Origin: Hippopus hippopus
Lineage: Eukaryota; Mollusca; Bivalvia; Cardiida; Cardiidae
Length of the DNA: 64,000 bases
Assembly (NCBI GenBank): GCA_946811185.2
Contig: OX328106.1
Span: 10,582,777-10,646,776, forward strand
Reading direction: 5' to 3'
In this document: positions 1 to 10,489 of the stretch, piece after piece
Numbering within the stretch: the stretch's first letter is position 1
Layout: each line of letters opens with the position of its first letter
Program-made: the position numbers and the translations under genes
The notes under the pieces: model-generated
What the model saw: the letters and a program-made list of their open reading frames with translations, nothing else
Databases searched by the model: none
What the model was told of the DNA's origin: nothing

Positions 1-37
1 TAATAATGAAAAAAAAAAAACGAGTTGTTATTCGAAG

Positions 38-131
38 ACCATATTCACCAACCGTTCTTAATTGCATTCTTAGTGCCATTCTTCATTTAGAAAGTAAATC
101 AAATTCTGATTGGCTGAACCATTTTGGTTTA
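38..131. repeat. Family L hairpin element, left half only
   Basis: The sequence begins with ATATTCACCAACCGTTCTTA and runs into GATTGGCTGAACCATTTTGG, matching the left arm of the family L hairpin seen complete at 60321-60517. The complementary right arm is missing, so this is a half element. It has no coding role. The open frame across it (6-323) is not protein-like. Confidence 0.6.
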
Positions 132-599
132 GGACACACTCAAATTATTTTTGACACAGTTATGCCCTTTTGTCGATTACGACGGTCTGGATTTCAGGAC
201 GGTCGGATCAGGTCGAGTTCCATGTCTAAAGGTCGAATCCGATGCGCACTCGTTTACATACGCAACGATGTATGTGTTTTAGATAAGGTTCGTAGTATAG
301 TCAGATCATTCGTAAGTATATAATAAAATTGAAAACCGAATGAAGGGATGGAAATAATTATGTTGTGCATGTTTGTCTGACTATTTCTTGACTACATTCC
401 TCTGTCGACATGTTGGATTAGTTGTAAGACTGTTAGGTTTGCTTCTATCAATATGGAAACTATTTGCCTCAGACTATTACTGGTTTTTGATTGCTTCACA
501 TTCCTCTAAAGTATAATATGTAGACTATTAAAATCCCTTCTTTAACTACTTTGTTTATTATTTATTACTCCTTACATTATGAAGTTTGCCTCTCAATCA
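132..599. other. Unassigned non-coding stretch
   Basis: AT-rich sequence with no recognised repeat and no credible coding frame. A short part (about 200-300) has TCGAATCC and CATACGCAACG words resembling 43950-44010, too weak to call. Confidence 0.4.
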
Positions 600-601
600 G
601 C

Positions 602-703
602 TTCATCATCATCATCATCATCATCATCGTCATCATCATCATCATCATCATCGTCATCATCTTCTTCTTTTTTTTTTTTTCTTCTTGTTCCTCTTCTTCT
701 TCT
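602..703. repeat. (CAT)n microsatellite plus pyrimidine tract
   Basis: About 60 bp of CAT/TCA repeats with two CGT interruptions is followed by a T and CTT-rich pyrimidine tract. It creates the serine-, histidine- and isoleucine-rich open frames on this strand, which are artefacts of the repeat. Confidence 0.95.
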
Positions 704-1109
704 TGTCTCTGTCTCTCTGTGTCTTTGTCATGTCACTGTCTCTTATATTGATGAATCTTGAAACAGTTTTTCCAGACTAAAAGCTATTTTTTTATTACTG
801 CATATTTCTCTAAAATAGTATTTTTAATCAAGTGAACTCATTTCGAAATTGTCGTCTCTAGATACTTTCAATTTTTGTAAGTCTAGAACTTGTCGTCTGG
901 GAAAGGGTGAAATCTTTACCCAATTATTTTACATACAGTTTTGGAACTTCAGGCTGAAAAGAATGTACCAACGACAGACAGAAAAAAATTTAGGAAAAAA
1001 AAAAGAATTAAAGTAAAAGAATTCAAAATTCACAAACTTGTGTGATAAGGGCAACTTGCGGGCTGCCTTTCTCTAGTTTATATTTCTAAAGCTGTCCACT
1101 GAAGAGCAT
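704..1109. other. Unassigned non-coding stretch
   Basis: AT-rich, with a short A-rich run near 985-1010. I see no repeat family member and no coding signal. Confidence 0.4.
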
Positions 1110-1216
1110 GTTCCTCCCTTTTCCACAACGTTTTCTAATACTTCAAAGATAAATACCATCAGTTTGGCAACACTTGATATGACATGTGCAGACGCTTTCA
1201 ATTTGGATAAAGATTA
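1110..1216. repeat. TTAA1 MITE, partial relic
   Basis: The sequence contains TTTTCCACAACGTTTTCTA, then AGACGCTTTCAATTTGGA, the half of TTAA1 that follows its central hairpin. The hairpin half and the outer TTAA ends are missing or eroded. Confidence 0.6.
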
Positions 1217-1484
1217 AACACGTAGATTTTAGAATTTTACTCCGTCCTTTACAATCTTTACAATTTAAATTTTAATGAAATAACGGCGGCCAGTGAACCC
1301 ATGGAAGTATCCACTGTATTTTTGTCACTAGTTTACAGACAGTTGATTTACTCATTTCAAGCCAATGACCGCTTTCTAGTGTATCAGGGTTTATCCCTCT
1401 CTAACGAATCGAAACAAAATTAGGTGTTTAGATAGGGATCAGTCCGGTGGAACTGGCAGTTCTTTAGCTCAAAAATAATTCGTT

Positions 1485-1545
1485 GTGTATGCGGATTCGA
1501 ACTCACAAGCAACTGGATTACTTGCCCTGTCAGAGAGATAGGGAG
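1485..1545 (-). repeat. tRNA-like SINE relic (B box)
   Basis: On the minus strand GAGTTCGAATCC (about 1492-1503) matches the tRNA/SINE B-box consensus GGTTCGAATCC. No clear A box sits at the expected distance, so this is a weak SINE head relic and not a tRNA gene. Confidence 0.3.
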
Positions 1546-1664
1546 TAAGTATCAACTCTTAAACTGTTCATTACCTTAAAAAGAAACTTCATTCCGATAG
1601 TAGAAACCCAAAAATGTCGATGTACGATTGCGAAATTCTTTTTTGCCTTTGAATATCACCAAAT

Positions 1665-1762
1665 TGGAAATTGTAGATCCAAGACCAGACTGCACATTCT
1701 ATGGGAACCACACTATGCTTTTGCGCATATATTTAGTCGCCCTTAGCAGCCAAAAGCGTTAA
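1665..1762. repeat. Family K MITE relic
   Basis: TAGATCCAAGACCAGACTGCAC is the left arm of the family K hairpin in diverged form, and CCTTAGCAGCCAAAAGCGTTAA at the right is the inverted K end (TTAA then a CTGCTAAG motif). The second hairpin arm is lost. Confidence 0.5.
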
Positions 1763-2210
1763 GAAGTTATAAATAAAGAGTAAAACATATGGTTTAAATA
1801 TAAGGTGTCGACATAATGTTTACCATTTAATTACGGGAAGAATATTACATATTCCTACGCGGAATTAAAAATTTTACTACGAGCGTTTTTGATGTTTTAT
1901 TCCCTGAAAACGAGCATAATAGGTGTAATTATGGGTATAAGAAATTTTACGTCGCATCTGCAAATAATTTGAAATTTTCCTCGCGCTCATGTGAGTTTTA
2001 TAGTTATATTTCCAGCGAATATTTATTTAAAAAAAAGAAAACGATAGACAGTTAACGCTTAGAACGCCGGCGGACTGTGAATACCAAGATTAGAACTTCT
2101 AGTTTGATCTTGGATAAACATTATCTCATTTTTAAAAAAAAAAATATTCTGACCTACATGGGTTGAATAGTAATCATAAGTATTATAGTGATGATGATAA
2201 TGAAATACTG
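1763..2210. other. Unassigned non-coding stretch
   Basis: AT-rich sequence with no recognisable repeat or coding signal. Confidence 0.4.
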
Positions 2211-2211
2211 T

Positions 2212-2229
2212 TACTACTACTACTACTAC
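2212..2229. repeat. (TAC)n microsatellite
   Basis: Six consecutive TAC units. This gives a valine-rich minus-strand frame that is not a gene. Confidence 0.85.
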
Positions 2230-2344
2230 ATATAAATCATCAACAGCAACAAGAAAAAGAACAAGTACTATAAGCACTACCACTACTGGCATTCAGCAAC
2301 ATCCGGACCATTTTAGTGACTGAAAATGTGCAATACTTTTTCTG

Positions 2345-2360
2345 GGGGGGGGGGGGGGGG
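2345..2360. repeat. Poly-G tract
   Basis: Sixteen consecutive G residues. The length is likely to be unstable in sequencing. Confidence 0.9.
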
Positions 2361-2716
2361 TGAGGACTCTTTGGGTTTAGCTTTGCACTTCTTAATTAGA
2401 AGTTGGAGATGATAAAACATTTACTCGTTGATTGCTAATGGATTGTCATACCTAGAGTATTGGAGAATCTGTACCATTATGAATGGGGAACTCTGCTTAC
2501 CTAAAATAATAAACACGAATAGAGATTTTTTATTAGGAATCACTGATGAACATACTAAATTTGAATTATAATAATATTTATTTGGGTAAAGTGAATAACG
2601 GACTAAGATCAAAGTTTACAGACTTGCAGACTGATCTCGGTCAAATCCTTTAGGCCTAATCTATCAGGAATGGTGTTTGTCTTTAGATCATGATTTAGAC
2701 CAAAATTGCTACTTTT
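2361..2716. other. Unassigned non-coding stretch
   Basis: No repeat or coding feature recognised. Confidence 0.35.
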
Positions 2717-2920
2717 TTAAGTCTTTACCACACAATCCCGTGTTTAAACGACGCTTGGGGAAATACTTTTGAAAAACATGGCGGGCAAAGAAAAAGAAAA
2801 TGCTGGTAACCAACATTTTCTTCTTTTCACACAATGTTTACTACCCTTTCAAAGATAAATACCGTCATTTGTATCAATGTGGACACGCTTAAAATTTTGT
2901 GGTTTGGCAAATGCGTGTTA
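2717..2920. mobile_element. TTAA1 MITE copy
   Basis: It starts TTAAGTCTTTACCACACAAT and has the central hairpin AAAATGCTGGTAACCAACAT, followed by CACAATGTTTACTACCC and an end GTTTGGCAAATGCGTGTTA. The order of parts matches the 61678-61906 copy. It is non-autonomous with no coding capacity and its outer ends are degraded. Confidence 0.75.
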
Positions 2921-3267
2921 GTGTCCTTGAGCAACATATTTCAGAGGCCTAGCCTAGTGCTGGTGAAACACAAGACATACATGACTATGTGGACTGTTGC
3001 GTGATATAACAGACATAATGTTAAATGCGGTATAAGTCACCATGCAATCAATCGTTTGGCAAACGGTTCAGGTAACTGGTCAATACAGACTTGAACTCTC
3101 CAGTGAGTGTAAATTTATAGAAAACAATCTTCGCATTCACTAACTATTTTAACTTTAAACTCTAAATTTCAAAACTATCGATCTAATTGGCTGAGACGTC
3201 CTGTTTTAGTCGGTCAGATGACTAGTCTTGCAATTCAGAAAGAGAATTTAGAATAGTTGGCCCTGGG
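2921..3267. other. Unassigned non-coding stretch
   Basis: No recognisable repeat family or gene. Confidence 0.35.
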
Positions 3268-3441
3268 GTCACTATCCCTCAACCATTCTAAATTTCATTT
3301 CTAGTTGCCGTCTCTATGTAGAAAGTAACACAATTTCTGATTGAAATAAGAAACGAGAAATTACGGTACTTCCAAATCTAGAAAATTCTCGAGAATTAGA
3401 CAATGACTGTTATCTAGAATGGTCGGTGAATACCAGCTCAG
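3268..3441. repeat. Family L hairpin element, diverged
   Basis: Left arm words CTCAACCATTCTAAAT and AGTAACACAATTTCTGATTG, and right arm words ACTTCCAAATCTAGAAAATT and GAATGGTCGGTGAATACC, appear in family L order. The arms are eroded and the central CCAATCAG region is lost. Confidence 0.5.
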
Positions 3442-3520
3442 ATTACGAAACGTGACCAGTGATAGGTTTGTAAGATACGAACGAACTTGAGTATGAAAAT
3501 TTCATCGAAAGAATCACATC

Positions 3521-3957
3521 TTAAATCTTTTACCACACAATTCCGAGTTTTAACGACCCTGAGAAAGAAGGCTTTTGAAAACATTGCTGAAAATTGAGAA
3601 AATGCTGGTAACCAGCATTTTCTCTTTTTACTAAAACCTTTCCTACCCTTTACAAAACAAATTTCAATTTTTTATTCACATTTATTTTGTCAAATTCGGA
3701 CAAGGCCTATCAAAAAATATCTGTGTTTAGGGTTTCCCAACCCCAACTAGAAAATGCTGCCGACCCTAAACTTTTACGCTACGATTGAAAAAAAAAAAAA
3801 ATCTGTCGGGTGTGATTTCGGTTCATGGACCATGTAAAAGTTTCTGGGGGACAAAAATCCCTACCTACCCTACCTACAGCATCTTGGACCGAAACCCTAA
3901 ACACAGATATTTTTGTCAGGCCCAAGTCTAAAATTTTGCCGTTTGGTATCAGGTGAA
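3521..3957. mobile_element. TTAA1 MITE interrupted by a nested TIR element
   Basis: The host copy starts TTAAATCTTTTACCACACAA and has a good central hairpin (AAAATGCTGGTAACCAGCAT at about 3600-3620). It is interrupted after TTCGGACAAG and resumes as AAGTCTAAAATTTTGCCG at about 3924, ending GTTTGGTATCAGGTGAAC without an intact TTAA. Confidence 0.8.
3705..3922. mobile_element. Small TIR element nested in TTAA1
   Basis: It has inverted ends of about 30 bp: GCCTATCAAAAAATATCTGT ... TTTAGGGTTT on the left and AAACCCTAAACACAGATATT ... GTCAGGCC on the right. The host word CAAG is present on both sides (3701-3704 and 3923-3926), a candidate 4 bp target duplication. The interior includes an A-run and CTACCTACCCTACCTAC. 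No coding capacity. Superfamily not assigned. Confidence 0.75.
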
Positions 3958-4079
3958 CATCATGTACAAAGGTCATATCAGTAACGCACGAGTATCGAGA
4001 ATATCATCCAATCAGGGTAAAGTTTACATCAGGTTTATTCATTTATAACATAAAATTTGTCATTTCACGCCTCTGTCAT

Positions 4080-4190
4080 AGACAGGTTTTGAAAACTTTG
4101 TGACTAAGAAAGATTTGCTGTTAACAAGCAATGGCGCTTTTTCCCAAATGTTTTCCTTTTCAGCGAAGGTATTTTTCTTTGATTCCACTA
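4080..4190. repeat. TTAA1 MITE relic
   Basis: TTTTGAAAACTTTGTGACTAAG, then a decayed hairpin TTGCTGTTAACAAGCAATGG and TTTTCCCAAATGTTTTCC follow the TTAA1 order, but the ends are not recognisable. Confidence 0.4.
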
Positions 4191-4440
4191 TTTCTGCCAA
4201 AGTTGCTTGGTTAATGGCTTAAAATTGCCAGTTTAGATTTAATGTCGAATATCTAAATGCATTATTAATTTTTACCGCCATTTGCTATTGGAGTATTAAA
4301 CTCCGCACGCGTCCATGAAAAATGAGCTTTAAAGGGCAAGCCGTCTCTTTGCTGTATGTGTCAAGGTTCGTGTTTTCGTGCACCTGTTAGCTTTTTGTCT
4401 TTGTTCATACAGATTAAGGAAATAAGTCACAAGCTAAATA

Positions 4441-4672
4441 TATGAGCTGTTCTCTGGCAAAAGGAGGTTTAATGCATCTCGGAAATGCATTGTACCAAGC
4501 AAGACTTCACATAATCAATGATCAGTCACATTCATTTTGTCGAACAATCATGAGGTAGAATGACCCTTTGAACTGCAGATATTAACCAATAGCAAAATGT
4601 TTCGGCCCGGGTCAGCATGCCCAAACTGTAATGCAGATGCATTAAGACCCCTTTTCACAAAGCGTAGCTATA
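4441..4672. mobile_element. Family G MITE copy
   Basis: It starts TATGAGCTGTTCTCTGGCAA with AAGGAGGTTTAATGCATCTC and ends AAGACCCCTTTTCACAAAGC then GTAGCTATAT, so the inverted ends are flanked by TA. The central GC palindrome has decayed to CGGGTCAGCATGCCC. Non-autonomous with no ORF. Confidence 0.8.
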
Positions 4673-5390
4673 TCATTTGTACAGGTACATAGTACTACAA
4701 TTGCCTAATTCATCACATAGTGCGCAGTTATCTTTTTTACTGGACTACTTTTTTTTGAGGACTAAGAAAACATGTGCGCGACAGATACCACTAAGAGACG
4801 TCATGACAAAGAAAATTATAATACATGAACAATTTTGCCTTTTTTTTCATTTTCCCCGTATTTTTTTTAAATTAATGCAACTGATCGAACTGTCCCTGAG
4901 TCGGGATTGTGATTAAACGATTTTGCAATACTTACCGGTATTCTAAATAAGGAAACGTAAAAATGGCATCACATGACACAATTAGAAGTTATCAAATGTC
5001 CTTTATTTCGATTTATCTTGCATGCAACACGCATTTTATGATATCCCCTATGAGCATATCAACTTAAACATCAATACAGTAAACTACCCTGAACTCGTCT
5101 TGGTAACTTAACGTGATTTTCCAAACTGTGTAGATGAAGATCACGCTTCACGCAGTCTTCTTGCAGATCTTAGTTATAAGATATATTACCATATATTTTG
5201 ATATCCCAAGCGGTAGTAGAACTTAAACAGTTTTAAGCTTTTTATGCGGGACAGATGTATTAATTTCGTTAATTTCGCGCTGCTTTAACTTTGTCCGTCC
5301 CAAACATATAAACTCTATCTCTTTCGCAGACTGAAAACACATCCCACTTAAACTCATTTTTTCCCCCTTTTCTTATTTATTGGACTAAAA
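4673..5390. other. Unassigned non-coding stretch
   Basis: AT-rich, with no family member recognised. The open frame at 4677-4916 has the biased composition of random AT-rich DNA and I do not call it a gene. Confidence 0.4.
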
Positions 5391-5497
5391 AAGCGGACGG
5401 TATAGATCCAAGATCAGACTGCACGTTCTGTGCAGTCTGATCTTGATCTATGCCGTCCGCAAAAGCCTTTGGATTGCCAATGTCGCTGAAGGGTTAA
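5391..5497. mobile_element. Family K MITE with strong hairpin
   Basis: A stem of about 33 bp with one bulge spans about 5392-5460, from GCGGACGGTATAGATCCAAG to its complement ending GATCTATGCCGTCCGC, around the GATCAGACTGCAC motif. TTAA lies at 5494-5497 on the right. The left boundary may reach a TTAA near 5348. Confidence 0.7.
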
Positions 5498-5658
5498 GGG
5501 TGTTGGCCATTACCGAGAATTGCCTATTTGGGAATCGTTCCGATTTATTATTAGATTACTGAACCTATATTTCATTTCCTCATGCCATCAGTCAAAGTTT
5601 ACTTCGTCGCTATGAAGACTTGAATTTAAAGGGGAACTATTTAGACTTCTATATTTTT
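5498..5658. other. Short unassigned stretch
   Basis: Contains the flank of element P; nothing coding recognised. Confidence 0.3.
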
Positions 5659-5848
5659 GCCGGTGTAATGCAGAGAAATGACCCTCCCCTACAAAATGAC
5701 CCATGGGTCATTTCACTAGGGGGGTCCTTTCTCTACAGTCTGGGGTTATTTCTCTACGTAGAATAATGACCCGGGTCATTCCTCTACGTCGTGAAATGAC
5801 CCATGGGTCATTTTGTAGGGGAGGGTCATTTCTCTGCATTACACCGGC
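5659..5848. mobile_element. Element P: 190 bp MITE with 58 bp perfect TIRs
   Basis: The left arm (5659-5716) and right arm (5791-5848) are exact reverse complements over 58 bp, from GCCGGTGTAATGCAGAGAAA inward. Each arm also contains the self-complementary word AAATGACCCATGGGTCATTT, and the spacer holds related words such as AATGACCCGGGTCATT. There is no ORF. The perfect identity suggests either recent insertion or conversion between arms. The flanks ATTTTTGC and ATTTTTTGCC could be an approximately 8-9 bp target duplication, which would fit a hAT-type element, but this is ambiguous. Confidence 0.9.
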
Positions 5849-6020
5849 GATTTTTTGCCTCTAACTTCTGTTGCATGTGAGCAAAGTAGTCAGTGACTTG
5901 GAAAGAGAGTTGTGTCAGTACTGGTGTGAGAAAGCCAGGGAACATACTAGTATGTGTAGGTGCACTGGCCGCAATGATATAACCTAAGCTGTTAAAAGGG
6001 CGTTAAACTCCAATACAAAC
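5849..6020 (+). mobile_element. SINE-1 copy, 5' truncated, with A/T-rich tail
   Basis: From GATTTTTTGCCTCTAACTTCTG through GTGTCAGTACTGGTGTGAGAAAGCC to GTTAAAAGGGCGTTAAACTCC it matches, in the opposite orientation, the SINE-1 copies at 48296 and 50830. The tRNA-like head is missing because the match starts at the edge of element P. An ATAATAATAA-rich tail follows to about 6066. Confidence 0.75.
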
Positions 6021-6379
6021 ATTTCTGTAATAATAATAAACATAAAAATATTAATAATAATAATAGTTATTAAAAACACCTTTTGATATGTTTTATCACA
6101 GACTTTGAACTACTTTGAGCCATCAATAAAGAAGGATGAAAAGTATCAAACATTTTCTCTTAATTGTATTATCATAAAGGTCTTTAAGATCTAGGTAGCC
6201 TCTAAAGGTTTTGATAGATTTCTCATCAGTATTTTGTAAAAGTCTTTGGGAATGTCACATGACTATATAGAATGTTGTTGAAATAATCACGATGGCGTTT
6301 TATCTTGTCTATAAAAAAGTGACTGATTGCCTCACGGACATCCTGTTACAAAAAATAATCAAAATGCCAAAATTGCACA

Positions 6380-6660
6380 ATTCTATTGAACGCAACTGTA
6401 CAATCTCTTTACGCTTGTAGAAGTTTAAAACTCGGTAAAAAGTTGCCAAGTCGCTCTATATTTTGTTTACTTTTACCTGGGATTAAAATTAATTTTCCTT
6501 CGAGTGAGTAACACCTGCACGGACCGTACAATAACAGATTTTCACATAAATTTCAATATTTTAGAATGGTATGATTTGAATTTAAAAGTATTCTAAAATC
6601 CGTATTGTTTACTTTTGGACACTACTATGCCTTTAAGGTACTGTTTGCACTAAAGGATAA
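6380..6660. repeat. Dispersed repeat related to 46480-46780
   Basis: Words such as CGGACCGTACAATAACAGAT and AGAATGGTATGATTTGAATT correspond to ACCAACCGTACAATGACAGAT and TAAATGGTATGACATAAGTT near 46620-46690, in the same order and with other shared words upstream. The two copies are strongly diverged. Function unknown. Confidence 0.5.
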
Positions 6661-8126
6661 TAAAGCATAATAACTATTTCGTCTAAAGTATCAATTGAAA
6701 TACCCAAAAAGTACAAATACGATAGTTCAGGCCCCAACAGTGCAATTAGTTTAAAAACGTTGTAAAAAAAGGGAACAATTGCGTGTCACAACCAGTTGTC
6801 CCTTTCCTACAATGCTTTCCCGATACCACTCTACAATTTCATACACTTTTTTTCCTAAATTATTCTGTAAAGACAGTTTCATTTTTCTGGCATAATAACT
6901 ATTTCATCTAGAAATTGTCATTCACTCTAGTTCGTAGGAAATCGAAAAATACTCTATAATGCGGCGATTCGTATGAAGGCTTGTTATAATAGAAAACTTA
7001 GAAGTGTTTTTTCTTTTTTTTTTGCCAGAATGCCTGAGGTTTGAATCCCACAAGCCACCACTAGAGCTGCAGCAGGTATTGCACTAGACAAGGGGTTCGA
7101 TCCATAACCTAACCCTACCGATAGTTCGTATACAGCTTGCTTCCGAAAGCAGAAGGCGCATCGCGTTGCCATAACCAATTATTACTGTTGAGACATCGTG
7201 ATACAAAGCTGAAATATTAAAAAGGAGTCATTTTTTAAGGTTTTCTTAAGACAGCTGTCTAAACCGTATTAGGTTCCCAGGCCTTTGTCAGCAAAACCGA
7301 GATTACAGCTAAACCATCATTTGTCGTCGAATTGATTAAAGAATACCTTAAAACTTAACGCTCTTGTATGTTGCGAATTGAAAAAGGCTTTTACAGCATC
7401 CCCAAAGGTCTAAGATTGTTCAATGCTTTCTTCTCGCGTGATGCCATATAAACAAGGTTTACTCGGAAATATTTGGATCAATTTATGGCCCCCGAACAAT
7501 GTCATTAACAAGTTCGTTGACACAGGGGAATTTATACAGCGATAATTAAACATTGTAAATGTCTTGGTGTCATTTCTCGCAGTTTATAGGTACGATATCC
7601 ACAGATTGTCTCCAACTGAAGGAAGAAATTCGGATGGATTGTGGAAGGGGGGCAACGAAGTATCTTGTTTCTCACTGATCAGGTAGCTTTCATATGAATG
7701 TATCGGCCTTAAAAAGTAGGAAGGATGAGGATCTTTTTCTACCAGGGTCATAACAGTAATTATAGACCCGTATTCTACATGGACCAAGCGAAACGGTGCT
7801 GTTTGCCCCCTAGTTATTTCAAATTATCAAAACAACATATAAAGGTGGCTTCTGCTTTTTACTACCAAGGCCATTTGAAAATACAAATGTGTGACTCGCA
7901 GGTATCAAAGTCGCAGGACTTGTCTCAGAATATGTTTTGGAGATCCCGGCTTACATTGTCCGTCACTGCAATGCATTCTTTCTGGATGCAGATATACAGT
8001 ATTTATATTGAAATATCGGGTGTCCCAGTTTGTTGCCTGCATTTCATGCTCCCTCTGGGCGTTGTCATCGTGGTCTCTTTGTTGTATACTTTGTTTTGAA
8101 CACTCTACGGTAAGGCTTTTTTAGAC
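6661..8126. other. Unassigned stretch, no convincing gene
   Basis: Contains tRNA B-box-like words on the plus strand (GAGGTTTGAATCCC near 7037 and GGGGTTCGATCC near 7095) without matching A boxes, possibly an old SINE. The longest open frame of the window (7725-8099, 124 codons) lies here but has no recognised motif and no clear splice signals, so I do not call it a gene. Confidence 0.4.
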
Positions 8127-8341
8127 ATGAGCTATATACCGAGCAAGTAGTAATTTAATTAGGAATCCATAAAATCTATTTAGCCTAGCGATTTACTGAA
8201 TCTGGAGGTAGAGAACTCATTCGACATGCAGAAAATTTACAAATAGCATTAAGTTTTAATCCATGCGCAGACTGCGCACGCTGATATGGGTCGATACTTT
8301 TGCAGATGCATTCAGCCCTCTTTTCACAGAGCATGGCTCAA
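8127..8341. mobile_element. Family G MITE, diverged copy
   Basis: It begins ATGAGCTATATACCGAGCAA, has GACATGCAGAAAATTTACAA and the palindrome remnant TGCGCAGACTGCGCACGCTG, and ends CCCTCTTTTCACAGAGCATGGCTCA. The left end is shortened. Confidence 0.75.
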
Positions 8342-9500
8342 ATCATATTCTTACCATTTCTGTTGAACTTGTGCCAGTAATATATTGTTTTCTTTTTTTA
8401 GTTCAAATGTTATAGATCTTGGTCTTAATAATTCCGTCTGAGGAATACATTTTAGAAATACTATCTCTGGTTTCTTTGGTATGCGCATGCGATCTTAGAG
8501 CTCCCGGATCTCTATCCGTGTGCATTACAACTGTTTTACCGGAGCTTGAAGAGTAATATGTCAAATCGAGTTGTAATAACATCAGTAACAGTACAAAGCT
8601 GAACATAGGTGGTCTCTCATATCATACTCAAGTCATTCAACTTGTAACAAGGCATCGTTTGAATGGCAGTCTAGAAGCTTTCATGTGCAAAATGATTAAC
8701 GGCACACTCATCCGATTAAAGCGTCTGGGAGACCAAGAGTAATTAAGTACATTTTCCTTGTAAGTAAAACCATCTCATTTATTACATTAATAATTCACTT
8801 AGACCTATTCGCAGACTCCTGAGCTAGGTGTCAAAAACGATTACATAAATTACCGATGGTCGGCTTATGTTTCATTATGTACTTACCCCACTCCAAGAAC
8901 ATCACATAAAGCCTGTAACTGATCAATAGTTCTGTCCGTCTTTTTTTTCCCTTTTTTCTTTAGTTACAAATATCTTTGTAATCAAAAGTATGACAAGAGC
9001 TCAACTTGAACTGGAACAGCACAATAGCAAGTTAGCATTGGACATGCATTGACTTCCCCAAGGAAGCAAAGAGCAATGTCTCACCCTAACAAATTTCAGA
9101 TTTCTATATTTGTACATGTGTAAATCTATCGAAGGGGCAAGGAAAATGATTGCGGTAAAGCCGACGTCTTAAACGAGTCGTGATCGTCTTCCATTTCAAA
9201 TCACTTTCTATTTAACACCAGAGCTATTCTTGGTTTAAGCGTTGATGAGACATTTGTGATTGGAAAATGAACTGGTTCAAGTTCAAAACGAATCTGATGT
9301 CCGCATAATTACCTGCTATGTTGGACTTTTTGCAATCTCTGGTCTTTACAACTCTTATGCTTTTGTCTCGCCAACAGCAGCCGACTCCTCATAAAAATAA
9401 ATCAAAGCATACACCGTCTTGATTGAGGTCTTCTCTAATGTAACACGTTATGATATTTCTGAAAGTACGATTGAGATAGTCGAATCTTCGGCCAACTTAC
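8342..9500. other. Unassigned stretch upstream of the exon candidate
   Basis: No repeat family member or RNA gene recognised. If the minus-strand exon candidate at 9501-9750 is real, this would hold its downstream intron. Confidence 0.35.
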
Positions 9501-9750
9501 CTGTTTCTTTGAAAATGTCTTGAAAATATAAAGCACGCAATGTTAATAATTTAGGTTTATCCGACAAAAACTTGATCACGATCTTTGACATTGTAATTAT
9601 ACAAAGAGAGGGATCAGATGTAGCTACCGAGCTTAAACGATCGCAGGTTGCTCTAATGGATAAAGGAATCATAGCTTTTGGCACTGGTTCTATTACTTCG
9701 GTCGGGTCCCAGCATTTAAGAGACACTTGATCCCAATCGTCTATTTCATA
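9501..9750 (-). CDS. Candidate internal exon of an unrecognised protein
   Basis: On the minus strand an open frame of 83 codons ends at AAAGAAACAG|GTAAGT (boundary 9501/9500), a near-perfect animal 5' splice donor in phase 1. A possible acceptor is ATGGTTTCAG at about 9751-9760, but its polypyrimidine tract is poor and an in-frame stop lies just beyond. The translation has a balanced composition with a stretch DDWDQVSLKCWDP, a PVPKAMIPLSIRATCDRL stretch and a KPKLLTLRALYFQDIFKET tail, more protein-like than other frames here. I do not recognise the family and give no function. It could also be a pseudogene piece or chance. Confidence 0.3.
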
Positions 9751-10179
9751 CTGAAACCATGTTTGGCGTACTTAACGCTTATTTACATAATTGTAGATGA
9801 TATACCTCGTAAACAATTTTTTGCATGCCCCGCTCGTGCATTCTGCTTACATGGTAAGTGCTGTTTAGAGTCTGTAAACTAGGCATTGAAGAACCGTGGT
9901 AAAATAACATTGGTAAAAGAAATGAAACCCATAAACAAATTAAGTGACTAAGTATTATGGCTAAATTATCTCTTAAAATCAGTTTTAGTAAGTCTGAACA
10001 CTGTTGCAGCGTAGAACTTAAACTGGCTGCCTGCAACACTGAAGTAGCCCTGTTAAAACGCTAAATGATAAACCTGTGCCGCAAAAGCTGTAAAGTAACA
10101 ATTTTACAGAGTTCAATTTTGTAAGGTAGCAAACTGTACAGAGTGAACAGTCTCATTTTGGACCGACGCTAGAAGAAAC
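9751..10179. other. Unassigned stretch
   Basis: Would be upstream intron or flank of the exon candidate. The minus-strand frame at 9779-10039 includes a hydrophobic run but lacks convincing splice sites. Confidence 0.3.
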
Positions 10180-10294
10180 ATTAACATTTTATATGGCTTA
10201 CGTGGATTTTTCATCTACCTTGGATGACTTTCGAGTATCGTATTTTCAGCCGCCGGAAGAGGTTGAGTTAGATACTTGGCACTGAAAGAGTTAA
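10180..10294. repeat. Family K-like (K2) partial
   Basis: TCGTATTTTCAGCCGCCGG, AGAGGTTGAGTTAGATACTT and GGCACTGAAAGAGTTAA match the end of the related element at 58079-58246 and finish in TTAA (10291-10294). The hairpin half is absent. Confidence 0.5.
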
Positions 10295-10408
10295 AACTGC
10301 TTGTTTAGATGACAACCAGTACCAAGTGTGTGTACCACATACCTTCATGTGTTCTGAGAAAATGAAGCAACTTCTCGGAATGAGAAAACTTCTCAATCTG
10401 TCAAAACA

Positions 10409-10489
10409 TTCTCGGCATATCTGAATACCTCTGGCATATGAAAAATAACTCCGGCATATGAAAATAACTCCGGCATACGAAAAATAACC
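10409..10489. repeat. Four tandem 19-21 bp repeats (CGGCATATGAAAAATAAC)
   Basis: Four consecutive units with the core TCCGGCATATGAAAAATAAC, the first most diverged. They abut the left end of the adjoining TTAA1 copy. Confidence 0.85.

Noticed and set aside
551..780. Serine-, histidine- or isoleucine-rich small proteins
   Set aside because: Products of the (CAT)n microsatellite in three frames.
7037..7110. SINE head near 7.0-7.1 kb
   Set aside because: Two B-box-like words but no A box at a suitable distance and no second copy in the window.
7725..8124. Longest ORF of the window (124 codons)
   Set aside because: No recognised motif, overlapping alternative frame, no clear splice or start context. 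In 64 kb of such DNA an ORF this long is not exceptional.
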